Assembly: GCA_963971535.1 (NCBI GenBank)
Contig: OZ020592.1
Location: 130,393,663-130,457,662 of the forward strand
DNA length: 64,000 nt
Direction: 5' to 3'
Origin: Notolepis coatsorum
Taxonomy: Eukaryota > Chordata > Actinopteri > Aulopiformes > Paralepididae
Shown here: in pieces, positions 1-12,263 of the stretch
Position numbering within the stretch: position 1 is the first letter of the stretch
Layout: every line of letters begins with the position of its first letter
Notes under the pieces: generated by a model
Database searches by the model: none
What the model was told of the DNA's origin: nothing
Seen by the model: only the letters and a program-made list of their open reading frames with translations
Made by a program: the position numbers and the translations under genes

Positions 1-224
1 TAACCTTCAAATAATTTGCTAGTTACATTTCTAACTGTTTAGTAATGGTTAGTAAATGCTATACATAATGTTATTTGTTCATTCATTGATTGCATACATT
101 TCTTTTTACAATGTATTATTAATATTATTGTTTCGTAACTGATAAGAAATGGTAATAACAACTGATTACATTAGTTAACCATTTATTACCATTTCATTAC
201 CATTTTTATTACTCAGGTTATACT
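1..224. other. AT-rich flank, nothing recognised
   Basis: AT-rich sequence with TTAC and TTACCATT motifs repeated loosely. I see no gene, RNA or complete element here. Confidence 0.5.
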
Positions 225-485
225 GGGGGGTGATAGTGGCTCCACTCACTGGCTCGGAGGTAGAGCGGTCGTTTGGTAACCAGAAGGTTCCCAGTTTGAT
301 TCTGGCTCCTCCTGGCAGTGCATGGTGTGTCAAAAGTGTCGTTGAGCAAGCACCCCCCCTGCTCCCGATGAGCAGGTTGGCACCTTGCATGGTCGCCTCT
401 GCCATCGGTGTGTGAATGTGTGAGTGAATGGGTGAAGTTGTAAAGCGCTTTGCATAAAAGCGCTATATGAATGCAGTCCATTTAC
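225..485 (+). mobile_element. tRNA-derived SINE, copy A1
   Basis: The head carries RNA polymerase III-like boxes: an A-box-like stretch (GGCTCGGAGGTAGAGC) and a B-box-like stretch (AGTTTGATTCTGGC). The body ends in TAAAGCGCTTTGCATAAAAG and a short CCATTTACCATTT tail. A better preserved copy of the same family lies at 31387-31645. The B box is degraded relative to that copy, so this one is older. I saw no clear target-site duplication. Confidence 0.8.
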
Positions 486-1562
486 CATTTAAACTATTTA
501 AAATACTATAGTGCATTATTACGTATTGGCCAATGATTAACACATCATCTTTCAAGCATTAATAAATATTATTTGGATGACTATTATAAAGTTGCTATAG
601 TACTCACTGTACAGTACAAAAACAGAAATGTGCTGTCCAAAGCACCTTGTATCTTGTGAACTGATTAAAAGTCTTTAGTAAGACATTCAAAAATGTATTA
701 ATGAACTGCAGTATTTAACATAGTTTAACCTGGATAATAAAAACTGGTAATAAATGGTTAACTAATAACAATAAAATCATTGTTACCATTGTATCAGTGA
801 TGATATAATGTATGATTAATAAACTGTTTAATCATATGTTGACACTGACAGGCATATAATTATGTAAACTCCTGTCACTTCTTTCCGTATGGGTTCATTT
901 CTCGTTACTCCAAATATGACCAATGTAAACGGACTTTTGCAGCAGCATAATACAGAAAATGTTATCAAGATAAGACTAGAGCTCAGTCATTCAACAAATA
1001 AAACATGTCTACATTCCTTTTTTGTTTGTTGGTTTGTTATGGATCACTGATTGGGCATACATAAAGTCCGTCAATTTTATTATGTACGTTGTTTCGAAAC
1101 ATGCAAACGTCCACTATTCAGTTATAAGTTAACGCAGTTCAGTTGTGCAAGAAAACACTGTAGCAGTTGTCCCCAGTAAACAATTTGACGGGCGATCGAA
1201 TCAGTGCATGAGTCAGACCGCCTCGCAAATCATCGACACAACTGAGAAGAAGATGTAATGCTGAAATGTAAAACAAACTGTGCTCAAAATGAAACAAAGA
1301 TAAAAAAAAAAGTTGCGTTTACCTTCAGAGTATAGACTATCAACTCTCTGCCAGATTTCCTAGAAAAATTATGACTCTCTCGTATACCGTCACGTGACCG
1401 TGAACAATCTTTGGTCCAAGTCCTGCAGCCCAACCCATGCATGTTGTCCAAAGGTCGCACAGACAGGCGGTTCATTTGGGGAGAATGGGTCCATTCATAA
1501 GCTAAACAAATCCAAAATTACCTATAAAGATTAACAGAGCATTTGAATGGCAAGTTGCAACC
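486..1562. other. AT-rich 5' flank, no gene seen
   Basis: About 1.1 kb of AT-rich sequence with short broken reading frames only. No splice-flanked exon, promoter signature or repeat family was recognised. Confidence 0.4.
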
Positions 1563-1630
1563 AATATACAATTACTCAAGCAAACGTGTTGTTGTGGTGG
1601 TGATGATGATGATGATGATGATTATGATTC

Positions 1631-1759
1631 TTGAAAATGGGGGACCCTGAAGTAAACAAGACGAAAGTATTTCTCTGGTCTGCATCCCCTTAACAATTGC
1701 GTGTATTGAGCTGTACTGTATTGTATTGTATACCCATTCTGCAATCTGTTAATACAATT

Positions 1760-1804
<45 letters not shown>
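1631..1804 (+). repeat. Tail-type retroposon, copy 1, (CAAT)n end
   Basis: A unit of about 135 bp begins TTGAAAATGGGGGACCCTGA and ends in CTGTTAATAC followed by a (CAAT)n tract. The same unit recurs at 2246, 15709 (minus), 34420 (minus), 50158, 50473 (minus) and 50684 (minus). The shared body with a tetranucleotide tail is typical of 3' ends of CR1/L2-type LINEs or SINEs that share LINE tails. No coding part is present. Confidence 0.7.
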
Positions 1805-1805
<1 letters not shown>

Positions 1806-1891
1806 GATGACGATGATGATGGTGATGGTGATAGTGGAGGTGGTGGCGGCGGATCTTATTGACCGGAATAAATTTGATGAAATTGAATACA

Positions 1892-2085
<194 letters not shown>

Positions 2086-2245
2086 AAATAAAATAAAAGT
2101 TTTAAGCAGTGAGCTGTTTGATAATAAAAAAGGGACAGTTTTGTTGACCAGTCCAACTTTAATGTTACAGTCAGAGAGTACAGACATTAATAATTTACAA
2201 GTGAACAAGCATCACAACCCTAGCTCCCGGCCATACACTATATGA

Positions 2246-2388
2246 ATTGAAAATGGGGGACCCTGATGTAAACAAGACGAAAGTCTTTCTCTGGTCTGCA
2301 TCCCCTTAACAATTGTGTGTATTGAGCCGTACTGTATTGTACCCATTCTGCAATCTGTTAAATAAAGTTTTCATTCATTCATTCATTC
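2246..2388 (+). repeat. Tail-type retroposon, copy 2, (ATTC)n end
   Basis: Same unit as at 1631, with AATAAAGTTTTC leading into (ATTC)n. It ends just before the presumed 5' UTR of ssh1, so it marks the upstream limit of sequence that can belong to the host promoter or first exon. Confidence 0.75.
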
Positions 2389-2639
2389 CTCCGGGGCACC
2401 TATCGAGATCCCTTTGATTATGTTTGATGTAGACAGTAGTGTGTGGGATGCTGACTGTGTCTTGGAATTTGGGGTCTGACTGAGTCTGGAGGAGTAGAGG
2501 CAGCAGGGAGGAGGATGGATACAACAACTTCCCTCACATAGAGACAGTTCAGCCTCCGGAAAGCAGCTCTCCATCATCTGTGTCTTGTAGCAGCGAGCAG
2601 CTAGCGGTGCAGCAGCATCCTCTGCTTCCTCCAGCAGCC
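2389..2639 (+). promoter_or_regulatory. Putative ssh1 5' UTR and core promoter region
   Basis: Non-repetitive sequence between a retroposon and the ssh1 start codon. It is purine-rich, then CAG/GCAGC-rich just before the ATG. I see no TATA box at a convincing distance and cannot place the transcription start. The start context CAGCCATGG is a strong Kozak match. The assignment rests on position and on the lack of repeats. Confidence 0.4.
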
Positions 2640-2723
2640 ATGGCGCTGGTTACGCTGCAGCGCTCTCCGACCCCCGGCAGCGCCGCATCCACCGCCAGCA
2701 CCACCACGACCGCTGGAGGGGAG
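2640..2723 (+). CDS. ssh1: Slingshot-type protein phosphatase, coding exon 1
   Basis: The exon encodes 28 residues starting MALVTLQRSPTP and ending TTTTAGGE, then a canonical donor (GAG|GTAGGT) in phase 0. MALVTLQRSPTP is the conserved N-terminus of slingshot phosphatases; SSH2 has MALVTVQRSPTP, so the Leu fits SSH1 better. From family knowledge, slingshots dephosphorylate the inhibitory phosphoserine of cofilin/ADF and so promote actin filament turnover in the cytoplasm. The phosphatase domain lies in later exons outside this window. The start is fixed by the Kozak context CAGCCATGG and by homology. The Ser/Thr-rich segment after SPTP is longer than in mammals. A fish ssh1a/ssh1b or ssh2 paralogue cannot be separated with this little protein. 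Confidence 0.78.
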
Positions 2724-4855
2724 GTAGGTTCAGTTGGACGGGGTGGGTAGAAAGATGCTCAGGGACGAGGAGGAAGCACTCTTGGAAACATCGAGGATGA
2801 TGTGGGAGATGGTGCTAGAGCTATAGGCCTGCTGCTGCTGCTGCTGCTGAATAATAAAGCTAAGCTTGCTAGCTAGCATTTTCAACCAACTTATGTTAGC
2901 TAACGTTTGGTGGCTATAGCTAGCTTGGCCGGCTGATATTATTGGTTCAGATGAAAACCATATGAAAAACCATTATTAAATTAGATTGGCCAAGTTATCT
3001 AATTGTGATATTGTTGAAATACTGGAGAGGCAAGTTTTAACAGTCTTGCTTGTTGGTGCTGCTTTGGACTAGTGATCAAGAAGGACCAACAATATAAGCT
3101 AGCACATGTAGAAGCTACTGTAACAGTTATTGATGATGATGATGATGATGATGATTGACAGACATATGAATGATGGAACATTACGTTTGTTGGTCTTTTT
3201 CTTGTCACTGCATTATTCAATTTGAATGGGCATATCATCAACACTCGTGGCTAGGTCAATGCTGTTGCAATTATTAATCCACTGTTAATTGCTCATTAAA
3301 ACCAGCATTTTGGTTCAGCTCACTAGTTACAGCTATAGACTAAGCTGCTCCGTCTACCGATGTAATATAATGGTGTCTGTGTGCACTGCACATAGATCCA
3401 GCCAGTAGCTTTTTATTTTGTGTGTGGTGTGTGTATGTGTGTGTGTGTGTGTGTGTGCTTGTCCTGACTCACTCCTGCCTTGATCCATCATCAGCAAGGA
3501 AAGGGAAGGTTCTGCGATTTCCAGACTGGGAAAGAGACTAGGTCTGGACTCTTGCTCATACTACTCATATACCTTATACCAGCCTGCCCTTGGTGATGTA
3601 ATCTGTGTGAACACCTTGTCGCTAAAAACAACAATATCCCCCAAACTGTCCTCATGTCCCCAACTGTTATCATAAACTGATCATTTCCCCCCTGTTAGTT
3701 TCAGCTCAGACAGAGCAGCACACTGGCAGCTTCCCTACCAGTAGGGGGTGCTAACTCCTCACAAGAGACTAGGGGAGTTCACTTCACTTCCACCCTCTAT
3801 GACCGCATTGAAGAATGAGGCTTGAGAGCAGTGCTGGTACATGGATTTATTCCTGTGCAACAACAAAACCACAGCTAGACCACAGGCAGTGGTGCTTTTT
3901 GTTTCACTTCATTAGGGTGTGTAACCCACACAGGGTGGTAAATGTGTAGTATAGTAGCGCCTAGCAGTGTACAATGTAGGCTGTAGTGTAGTTACTACTA
4001 TACTATTACTATTACCATTCTGTTACAGTGCGACCAGTGTTTCTGTGCGACTAGAGCCTGGGACAGTCGTGATAGAGTTGTGTTTGCTCGACGAGCAGCC
4101 TGTTCCCATAACTCATTGTACTTCTGCGAGAGTCAATGTGGTCTGGCACCTCACTGAGGTGGATGGAACAGACAAACCTCACACACTTGAGTCTGCTGCA
4201 GCTATGATGTCATGCTCACATGAGGGGTGGGTGGAGGAGGGTGTACTGCTGTAGAGAAGGGGGGGGGGGGGGTGAGAAGGGAGAAACGAAGAAGAGAATG
4301 GAAAGAGAAGGTGCAATAAAATGAGATGGATTTAGGATAAAGTGTGTTAGATGTCGATTATTAGTGTGACTGTGGGGTTATTTCCCCCTACATGACAAAG
4401 CCTATAGAGCGGTCTTCTCACAATGGGATTGACGCATTTGTTACAGTCTCTTGTCTGCTTCACTCTCCCTGTGGACAGTTTGCTCTGATTCTGTTCCCAG
4501 AGGTGAGATTCTCATGTTTCTATCCATTGCTCATTTGCTCGCTGCTTCTGGCAGGTTTCTCTCTGTGTTACTGTTATTTCACTCGTAGTGACTGAAAAAC
4601 TGGGCGACTATAGGATTTCTATTGACGGTCTACTAAAGCCTGTCTGAAAACACTTCAACACTACAGTACAACACTGTGAATTCTATCCAGAGAGACTATA
4701 TCACTGTTCTCCTACATTTTATTTACATGAATTTTTTTGATTAGGATCATCTCTGCCCCCCCCCCCCCCCCCCTGACTAGTGCTGTATATGCATTATGTA
4801 GTAGTCAGTCGTATGAATTATTCCAGTCACGATTTTGATTGCATTTGTTGAAAAT
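2724..4855. other. Intron 1, first part, simple repeats only
   Basis: Single-copy-looking intron sequence with short simple repeats: (CTG)n near 2830, (GAT)n near 3130, (GT)n at about 3423-3456, a G run near 4260 and a C run near 4757. Short open frames at 3967-4254 and 4392-4595 lack splice-flanked homology, so I did not call them genes. Confidence 0.5.
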
Positions 4856-4925
4856 AGATAATAATAATTCATTTTATTTGTATAGAGCTTCTCAGGAACC
4901 CGAAGTCGCTGAAAGATGAAAGGAA
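4856..4925 (-). repeat. LINE 3' tail fragment with (ATT)n end
   Basis: Begins with ATAATAAT, then a TTTATTTGTATAGAGCTTCTC-like core and GAAGTCGCTGA. The same 3' end is seen at 19079 and 19899, where the latter continues into an L2-like coding end. Read on the minus strand it is a LINE 3' UTR end with an (ATT)n tail. Confidence 0.6.
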
Positions 4926-5265
4926 CATCTATGAATCATCAGAACTTTGTCTTTTGGTGCAGCACCAAATGTACTGTAATGGCAACCAGGAATGTGCAGA
5001 TAATGAGACAACAGACCTTGTCGTTATGCCCCCCTGGTTCAAAATTTAACATTAGGCAAATGTGGTTCAGGAAATACTGCTGACAGTAAAGCTCAAAAGA
5101 AGAGCTAAAGCATTGTTCTCCCTGCTTGTAGGCAGGATTCTCTCTCTCTCTGCTTGCCTGGGTTTGTTGCTGAGCTAGCGGCCCGAACGTTTTTACCCTA
5201 TGGAGGTGTAGTGGTTACGTCATTGGTGTTTCCCGCGCGGTCCACCCTCCTTGAAATTGCCATGT

Positions 5266-5740
5266 TTTGGCGGTTGAGTGGCACAGTGGGCAAGACGCTC
5301 GCCACTAACGCAGGAGCTGCTGGTATCGAGCCCAGCTCTCTGCGTTGCTACCGGCTTGGCCGGCCGTCATACTAACACAATTGGCAGTGTTAGAGGGTGG
5401 GAAAGCCGGTGGGTGGGGATTGGACGTTGTGGACAGCGACTCCTACAGGTCGGTTGGGTGACGCCGGTGCGGCGGAAACAGGAAGTATCGGGGGCAGCGT
5501 GAACCTCCCACTCGTTGCTCCTCGCCACTGAGAGTTTGAGCTGCTGCGGTGAAAAGATGCGACAGGCTGCCTCCTCGTGTACCGGAGGGGACACGTGATG
5601 CAAGGCTTCTATCCTCACTACAGCCGACCAGTGGGAGGCATAGTCTAGCAACGTTCAAGACAGGGGAGGGAAGAATTGGAAATACGAAATTGGCATGGGA
5701 GAAAAATAGAAAATGAGGAGAAAAAGTGGATAAAAAAAAT
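5266..5740 (+). mobile_element. tRNA-derived SINE, family B copy 1, in foldback arm
   Basis: The tRNA-like head has GGTTGAGTGGCACAGTGGGC and a B-box-like GGTATCGAGCCCAG. The body contains AACACAATTGGCAGTGTTAG and TCCTACAGGTCGGT, and the end is A-rich. A 12-bp target-site duplication, AAATTGCCATGT, lies at 5254-5265 and 5741-5752. It interrupts the left arm of the foldback element, so it is younger than that element. Other family B copies start at 7701, 12264, 13374, 18495 and 51902. Confidence 0.88.
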
Positions 5741-6274
5741 AAATTGCCATGTGTTTCCAATGGACCCATTTCTAAATCGTCTCGTTTAAAACAAATAAAG
5801 CATGAACATTGGCATGGTGCACCTTTCTGTGTGTATTCATCCACAATCCACAAAAAACTGTATAGCTCAACATGAAAAAATTTGCAATTAATCGTAAAAG
5901 TAGCTAAATAATAACGTTTATGTTTTCGTTCACTGAGGAACTACACTCACTTTAGTAGTGTAGACTCCTGGCTGTATTAGGCGACAGCACTGAACGACAG
6001 GCGTTCTACTGGTAAGTGTAGTTCTTTTTTAATGACTAATTAAAAACGTTATAACTAACTTTATTTCAACCAAAAATGCTCAAACAATAATGTATAGGGA
6101 CTGGGAGGTGTAGTCTGACGTCACTTTAGTTTCCCGCACGGTTCACCCGTATAGGGATTTATCATTGGGAAAATATATTATCGGCTATTGCAATAATTCT
6201 GCCTCATGAACATTGTCAAGCTTTCCATTTTTGCACAAAATGAGTTCCCTTCTATCACTAACATTATTGTTTAA

Positions 6275-7197
6275 CTCTTTAATTGCCAAACCCGAGATAA
6301 GTCGGGTTAACTCGCCATGCGTTGGCTGCCAGACCCGATATATCTCAGGTTTTGGTAGTTTATTCTTTTATTCAATATTTGTATTCATTATTCATCCAGG
6401 GACCTTGGTGTTACCATAGAGGGAATGAGTCTGAGATCACCAAAGTGCAATACCGGCCTCATCCAGCTAGACGGCGGTATCGATTCGAGCACCCTTTGAA
6501 ACCTTATATCTTGCCCTGTGTTACACTCAAATGTCACAGGCGCAGTTTTCTGGGTCGGGCAAGTCGAGCGGTTCTCCCGGTTGCATTGAAGCGCGTCAAA
6601 TGCCCCCGATCCATATGTTGTGGTGGGTTATGTCGTGGACCAAATGGCGGATGGACCTTATGGCGATCAAACAATTGGAATATTATTTTTGGAATACTCC
6701 CGATCACAGGTAGGGACTATCTGATGTAAATTCTAGCTTGATTGTGCAATGTTATTATACTGATCCAGCTGATCAGTGTTTTTAGTGTTCAAATAATCAG
6801 AAACGACCCCCCCCCCCCCTTTCATGCATTCATGATGAAACATAATACCTATATACATTTGGTTTGGGAATAGTAGCGTGTCCAGGCAAGAAGAAACGGC
6901 AACGCTTATAGTAGAATCCACGTATAAGGCTATAACTCAGCCTTTCGGGAATGACCCCAGACCACTCTAGAACTATACTTATATTCACCACGGTATAACA
7001 CTGGAACGTATGGATGAAAAAATAAATAGTTTTTCACATATTGAACAATAGATAGTTGATGTCAAATGGGCCATAGTATTGTATCCTAGCTATAATATAG
7101 AATATATATATACCTCTACAAACAAGGTGACGCACTCCTATCTTTAAAGTGTGACATTGCTACAACGGGACCCGTCTAATCCCTGGAACTGAATGAG
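6275..7197. mobile_element. TTAA MITE, piggyBac-like, in foldback loop
   Basis: A 923-bp element between TTAA duplications at 6271-6274 and 7198-7201. Its ends are CTCTTTAATTGCC and (reverse complement) CTCATTCAGTTCC, imperfect terminal inverted repeats. An internal C run at about 6807 is shared with a second, older copy at 13131-15088. The TTAA target and C(A/T)CTTT ends suggest a non-autonomous piggyBac relative. No transposase is seen. Confidence 0.72.
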
Positions 7198-7700
7198 TTA
7201 AGCATCTTTGGTTGAAATAAAGTTAGTTAAGGTTGTTTAATTTGTCGTAAAAAAATAACTACACTTACCAGTAGAACGCCCGTTGTTCAGTGCTGTCGCC
7301 TAATACAGCCAGGAGTCTACGCTGTGGTGACGTCAGTCAGCAGCGCCGGAGTGAAGCTCCTGTGTAGTTCGTCAGTGAATGAAAACATAAACGTTGTTAT
7401 TTTGCTACCTTTACGATTAATTGCGAATTGTTTCATGTTGAGCTATAGATTGTGGATGAATTCACACAGAAAGGTACACCATGCCAATGTTCATGCTTTA
7501 TTTGTTTTAAACGAGACGATTTAGAAATGTGTCCATTGAAAATACATTGCGATTTCAAGAGGGGTGGACCACGCGGGAAACAGCAATGACATAATAACCA
7601 CTACACCTCCCTATTGCCTAAACACCAAACTACTTTGCTAGTTGTAGAGTATTGTCCCCCCCCAACTAAGACATTCACTAAAGAAAGTATTTCAATGCAG

Positions 7701-8180
7701 GCGGCCGGGTAGCGCAGCGGACTAAGCGTCTGTCTACCACCGCAGATATACTGGTATCGAATCCAGCTGTCAGCGGTGCCTCCGGCTTGGCCGGTCGTCA
7801 TACTGGCACAATTGGCAGTGTCAGCGGGAGGGAAGCCGGTGGGTGGTGGTAATCTGGTCATTGTAAACAGCAACTCCTACAGGTCGGTCAGGGCGCCTGC
7901 ACAGCGAGGAAGGGATCTGCCGATCTGGGTGAGGTAGTGTGCCCTCCCACGCGTTACACTCACCCAATAAGAGTCCTCGCTGCCAGGTGAAAAGAGGCTG
8001 CTGGCTGTCTCCTATGTATCGGAGGAAGCATGTGATAGACTTCAGGGCTCCCTAGACCGGCAAGTAGGGGGCAAATGCACGCAACGACCAGGAAGGGGAG
8101 GGGGGAATTGGCATAACAACTAAATTCGGATGGGAGAAAAATACAAGAAAAATAGGAGGAGAAAAAGTGGATAAAAAAAA
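7701..8180 (+). mobile_element. tRNA-derived SINE, family B copy 2, 20-bp TSD
   Basis: Full-length copy: tRNA-like head GGGTAGCGCAGCGGACTAAG, B-box-like GGTATCGAATCCAGC, body with TCCTACAGGTCGGTCAGGGC, and an A-rich tail. The target-site duplication AAAGAAAGTATTTCAATGCA is perfect at 7681-7700 and 8178-8197. The intact duplication suggests recent insertion. Confidence 0.92.
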
Positions 8181-8197
8181 GAAAGTATTTCAATGCA

Positions 8198-8904
8198 TTA
8201 TTTTTATTGAAATGCTTTACTTAAATGTTGCTAAAACAATATAGGCTAAATGTACTCATCCTTTCCGGTGGGGCACAGACGTTTCTACTGCTACACGCAA
8301 AATCAACTGTTTTCTTTTTCTTTTTCTCCTCTTCTAAATATCAGTCTGAGGTATATGGGATTTTGAACCAGGAGTGAGAGGGAGGCCTAATGTTGCGTCA
8401 CATCTGTGATCTATTGATATAAACCTCCAGGTTTAACTAGGGTTAACTAACTCCTCCAGCCAAGTTATCCCTGACTTTGCCTGCTCATCCCGTGGGCTAA
8501 TGTTGACCTTTTACCACTCTGTCCCCAAGTTACACAATGAATGCTTTGTGGTGAAACTTTAGTGGCCCCATTCTCACTGTGCAGTGCTGCCACTCTGCCC
8601 TCTTTCAGTGAAGAATGTAGGTGAACATTTATGGAGGTGTCACCGTCACGTGGCTCTCATGGTGACATTTATTACAATGCTTTTGTTTGGTCTATAGGTC
8701 ATGGAACTGCTTCACAACTTATTAACTCTGATATTTTTATTCCCTGAGTGGTGACTGTTTTTAGACTGTAGCCTATGCTCTTAAAGCCAACTTGGATGTT
8801 AGCCAGGGAATGTATTGTTGTTGTATCATTGATCACCGTAAGTGTGATCCAAACTGTAATCCCAACACTATTTTAGTTTTGGTGTACAGTATAATATCAC
8901 ATAC
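8198..8904. other. Intron 1 sequence, nothing recognised
   Basis: About 700 bp without recognised repeat structure or exon signature. Only short frames are open. Confidence 0.4.
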
Positions 8905-8944
8905 TATAATGATAATAACAATAATAATAATAGTGATGATAATG

Positions 8945-9002
<58 letters not shown>
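8905..9002. repeat. (ATA)n compound microsatellite
   Basis: ATAATGATAACAATA-type trinucleotide repeat becoming pure AAT for about 60 bp. Confidence 0.9.
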
Positions 9003-9003
<1 letters not shown>

Positions 9004-9086
9004 TAGACAATTCCGCGCGGGGGAAATTGTGAAAGTGTGGGTGACGCCTGTGCACCGCCGGCCAACGGGGGAGAGGGTCTCGCGCG

Positions 9087-10755
9087 AGTCTCTATGACAA
9101 ACGGTTCAAAGGATACAAAAAGGGGGCGCGGCCTAAGGATCGGGGGAGTGGTCAACATAGACCAATCAAAGAGGATATCCCTACTGAGTGCAATGACACA
9201 ACCCGCAACACTATTACACTATTACACAATATTACACTATTACACACTATTACACACTATTACACACTATTACACACTATTACACTATTACACACTATTA
9301 CACTATTACACACTATTACACACTATTACACACTATTACACTATTACACACTATTACACTATTACACTATTACACACTATAACACTATTACACTATTACA
9401 CACTATTGCACTATTACACTATTACACACTATTACACGCTATTACACTATTACACACTATTACACTATTACACACTATTACACTATTACACTATTACACT
9501 ATTACACACTATTACACTATTACACACTATTACACTATTACACTATTACACTATTACACACTATTACACTATTACACTATTACACTATTACACTATTACA
9601 CTATTACACACTATTACACTATTACACTATTACACACTATTACACTATTACACACTATTACACTATTACACTATTACACACTATTACACTATTACACACT
9701 ATTACACTATTACACACTATTACACTATTACACACTATTACACTATTACACACTATTACACTATTACACACTATTACACTATTACACTATTACACACTAT
9801 TACACTATTACACACTATTACACTATTACACTATTACACACTATTACACTATTACACTATTACACTATTACACTATTACACACTATTACACTATTACACT
9901 ATTACACTATTACACACTATTACACTATTACACTATTACACTATTACACACTATTACACTATTACACACTATTACACTATTACACTATTACACACTATTA
10001 CACTATTACACTATTACACACTATTACACTATTACACTATTACACACTATTACACTATTACACTATTACACTATTACACTATTACACACTATCACACTAT
10101 TACACTATTACACACTATTACACTATTAAACTATTACACTATTACACACTATTACACTATTACACTATTACACACTATTACACTATTACACAATATTACA
10201 CTATTACACACTATTACACACTATTACACTATTACACTATTACACAATTACACTATTACACACTATTACACACTATTACACTATTACACCGAGTACAATG
10301 GCACAATCCGCAAGTCTCTACGACAAACGGTTCAAGAGATACACTGAGGGGGTGTGGCCTAAGGGGGCGTGGTCTAAGGATCGGGGGAGTGGTCAACATC
10401 GACCAATGAAAGGGGGTCAACATGGACCAATGAAAAATGAAAGAGGATATCCCTACTGAGTACAATGGCACAATCCGCAAGTCTCTACGACAAACGGTTC
10501 AAGAGATACACTGAGGGGGTGTGGCCTAAGGGGGCGTGGTCTAAGGATCGGGGGAGTGGTCAACATCGACCAATGAAAGGTGGTCAACATCGACCAATGG
10601 CACAATCCGCAAGTCTCTACGACAAACGGTTCAAGAGATACACTGAGGGGGTGTGGCCTAAGGGGGCGTGGTCTAAGGATCGGGGGAGTGGTCAACATCG
10701 ACCAATGAAAGGTGGTCAACATGGACCAATGAAAAATGAAAGAGGATATCCCTAC
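9087..10755 (+). repeat. About 165-bp tandem repeat, four copies, one displaced
   Basis: A unit with TCTCTACGACAAACGGTTCA, GGGGGCGTGGTCTAAGG and CGGGGGAGTGGTCAACAT occurs at 10291-10457, 10458 to about 10590 (a shorter version) and about 10590-10755. A fourth copy lies at 9087-9204, separated from the rest by the minisatellite at 9205-10290. The repeat is non-coding. The reading frames across it mirror each other from unit to unit. Confidence 0.85.
9205..10290. repeat. 1.1-kb minisatellite of 8- and 10-bp units
   Basis: Irregular mixture of ATTACACT (8 bp) and ATTACACACT (10 bp) units for about 1,085 bp. It has expanded inside the 165-bp tandem array between one unit and the next. The 436-residue open frame of Thr, Tyr, His, Leu and Ile is a consequence of the repeat, not a gene. 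Confidence 0.95.
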
Positions 10756-11820
10756 TGAGTACAATGACACAACCCACAAGACAGAGGGCGCTGTCCAGCA
10801 ATTCAGTACTGCAACACAGTGATGGGCAATGATGGGTTAAAGTGGATGAGGTCATTGGCAGCTCAGCCACGAGCCACACAGCTGAACCAATCATGAGTGA
10901 GCCATGAGCCACACAGGTGAAGCAATCACTATGACTTGCATATTTTCTATCCAATGCATTTCTATGGAGGCAGATGCATGACTGCATTGTCACATTGATT
11001 AAAAGAAAACTATAAGAGATGAAGCGTTGTGACTCGCACAAGAGCACTACAATGAGTAGGCGAAGGGTTGTGCGCGAGATTGTGGCATTTGTGCGATATT
11101 GTGGCACTCCTTCGGCGATCGGAACAGAAGGCTAAAAAATTGTGTGAAAAAATTGATTTCTAGAGGGCGATTGCATGGCGGTCAATGGGGAGGAGAACCT
11201 TCAAACAAATGGTCGTCAGTTGAGATAGAAATGTCCAATTCCATAAATTTTTCTTTTCTGAGCGGGATGACAGCCGTGTCATCGTTTTGATGTGTTTGTT
11301 TTATTTCTACGTCCAAAATTGAGATCACACTCGCAATTCACCCAAGGTAGGGGGAAAAAGATTATTTCAGCTGCTACACTCTAAAATGCAATGCATTCCC
11401 AATGGGACCGAAATTTTACCGTTTAAAGTCGATTCGTAGCCAGACGGTGCGGTGAAACTTTTACGGGTTCGAAGACCGCAGTTGCCATAGGCAAGCCGCT
11501 CGTTTTGATACCTTTCACGTGTATGGTGCGCGAACGCTTACGTGTTGCAAAGTGTTTGAAACTCTAAATTGCACTGTATTTCCGAAATTTTACCGTTTAA
11601 AGTCGATTCGTAGCCAGACGGTGCGGTGAAACTTTACGAGTTCGAATAGCGTATCGAGTTGGAGCAAGCCGCTCGTTTTGATACCTTTCACGTGTATGGG
11701 GCGCGAACGCTCTGGCACGAGTGTGTTGTCAAAATCGGTGGAATAAATAAATAAATAAATAAAAAGAGTATAGATATGTATAGTGTGGGTTGCAACCTGG
11801 CTTCGCCAGGTCACCCACAC
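10756..11820. mobile_element. Unclassified repeat ending in hairpin plus (TAA)n
   Basis: About 1 kb of non-coding sequence. It contains a direct duplication at 11388-11720 (period about 173 bp, shared block CGATTCGTAGCCAGACGGTG at about 11427 and 11600). A hairpin at 11781-11820 has stem AGTGTGGGT/ACCCACACT and an inner stem CCTGGC/GCCAGG, and runs straight into (TAA)n. The layout of a structured 3' end plus microsatellite tail suggests a retroposon, but no known family was recognised and no reverse transcriptase is present. Confidence 0.45.
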
Positions 11821-12236
<416 letters not shown>

Positions 12237-12263
12237 ATTGGCTGCCAGCTATTATCCTTATCC

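Larger units (their letters stand above)
5201..7611. mobile_element. Foldback DNA element with about 0.4-kb inverted arms
   Basis: The left arm (5201 to about 6090, minus a SINE) and the right arm (7202-7611) are inverted copies. Both begin GGAGGTGTAGTGGTTA inside flanking TA dinucleotides and run through shared blocks such as GGCGACAGCACTGAAC. The loop of about 190 bp has itself received a TTAA MITE at 6275-7197. No transposase is present, so this is non-autonomous. TA flanks suggest Tc1/mariner-like insertion, but the superfamily is not proven. Confidence 0.75.

Noticed and set aside
3967-4595. Two short plus-strand frames in intron 1
   Set aside because: No homology, no paired splice sites in frame with exon 1, and low-complexity neighbours.
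9037-10347. 436-residue plus-strand frame of Thr/Tyr/His/Leu/Ile
   Set aside because: It is the translation of an 8/10-bp minisatellite with no conserved domain and no splice or promoter context.
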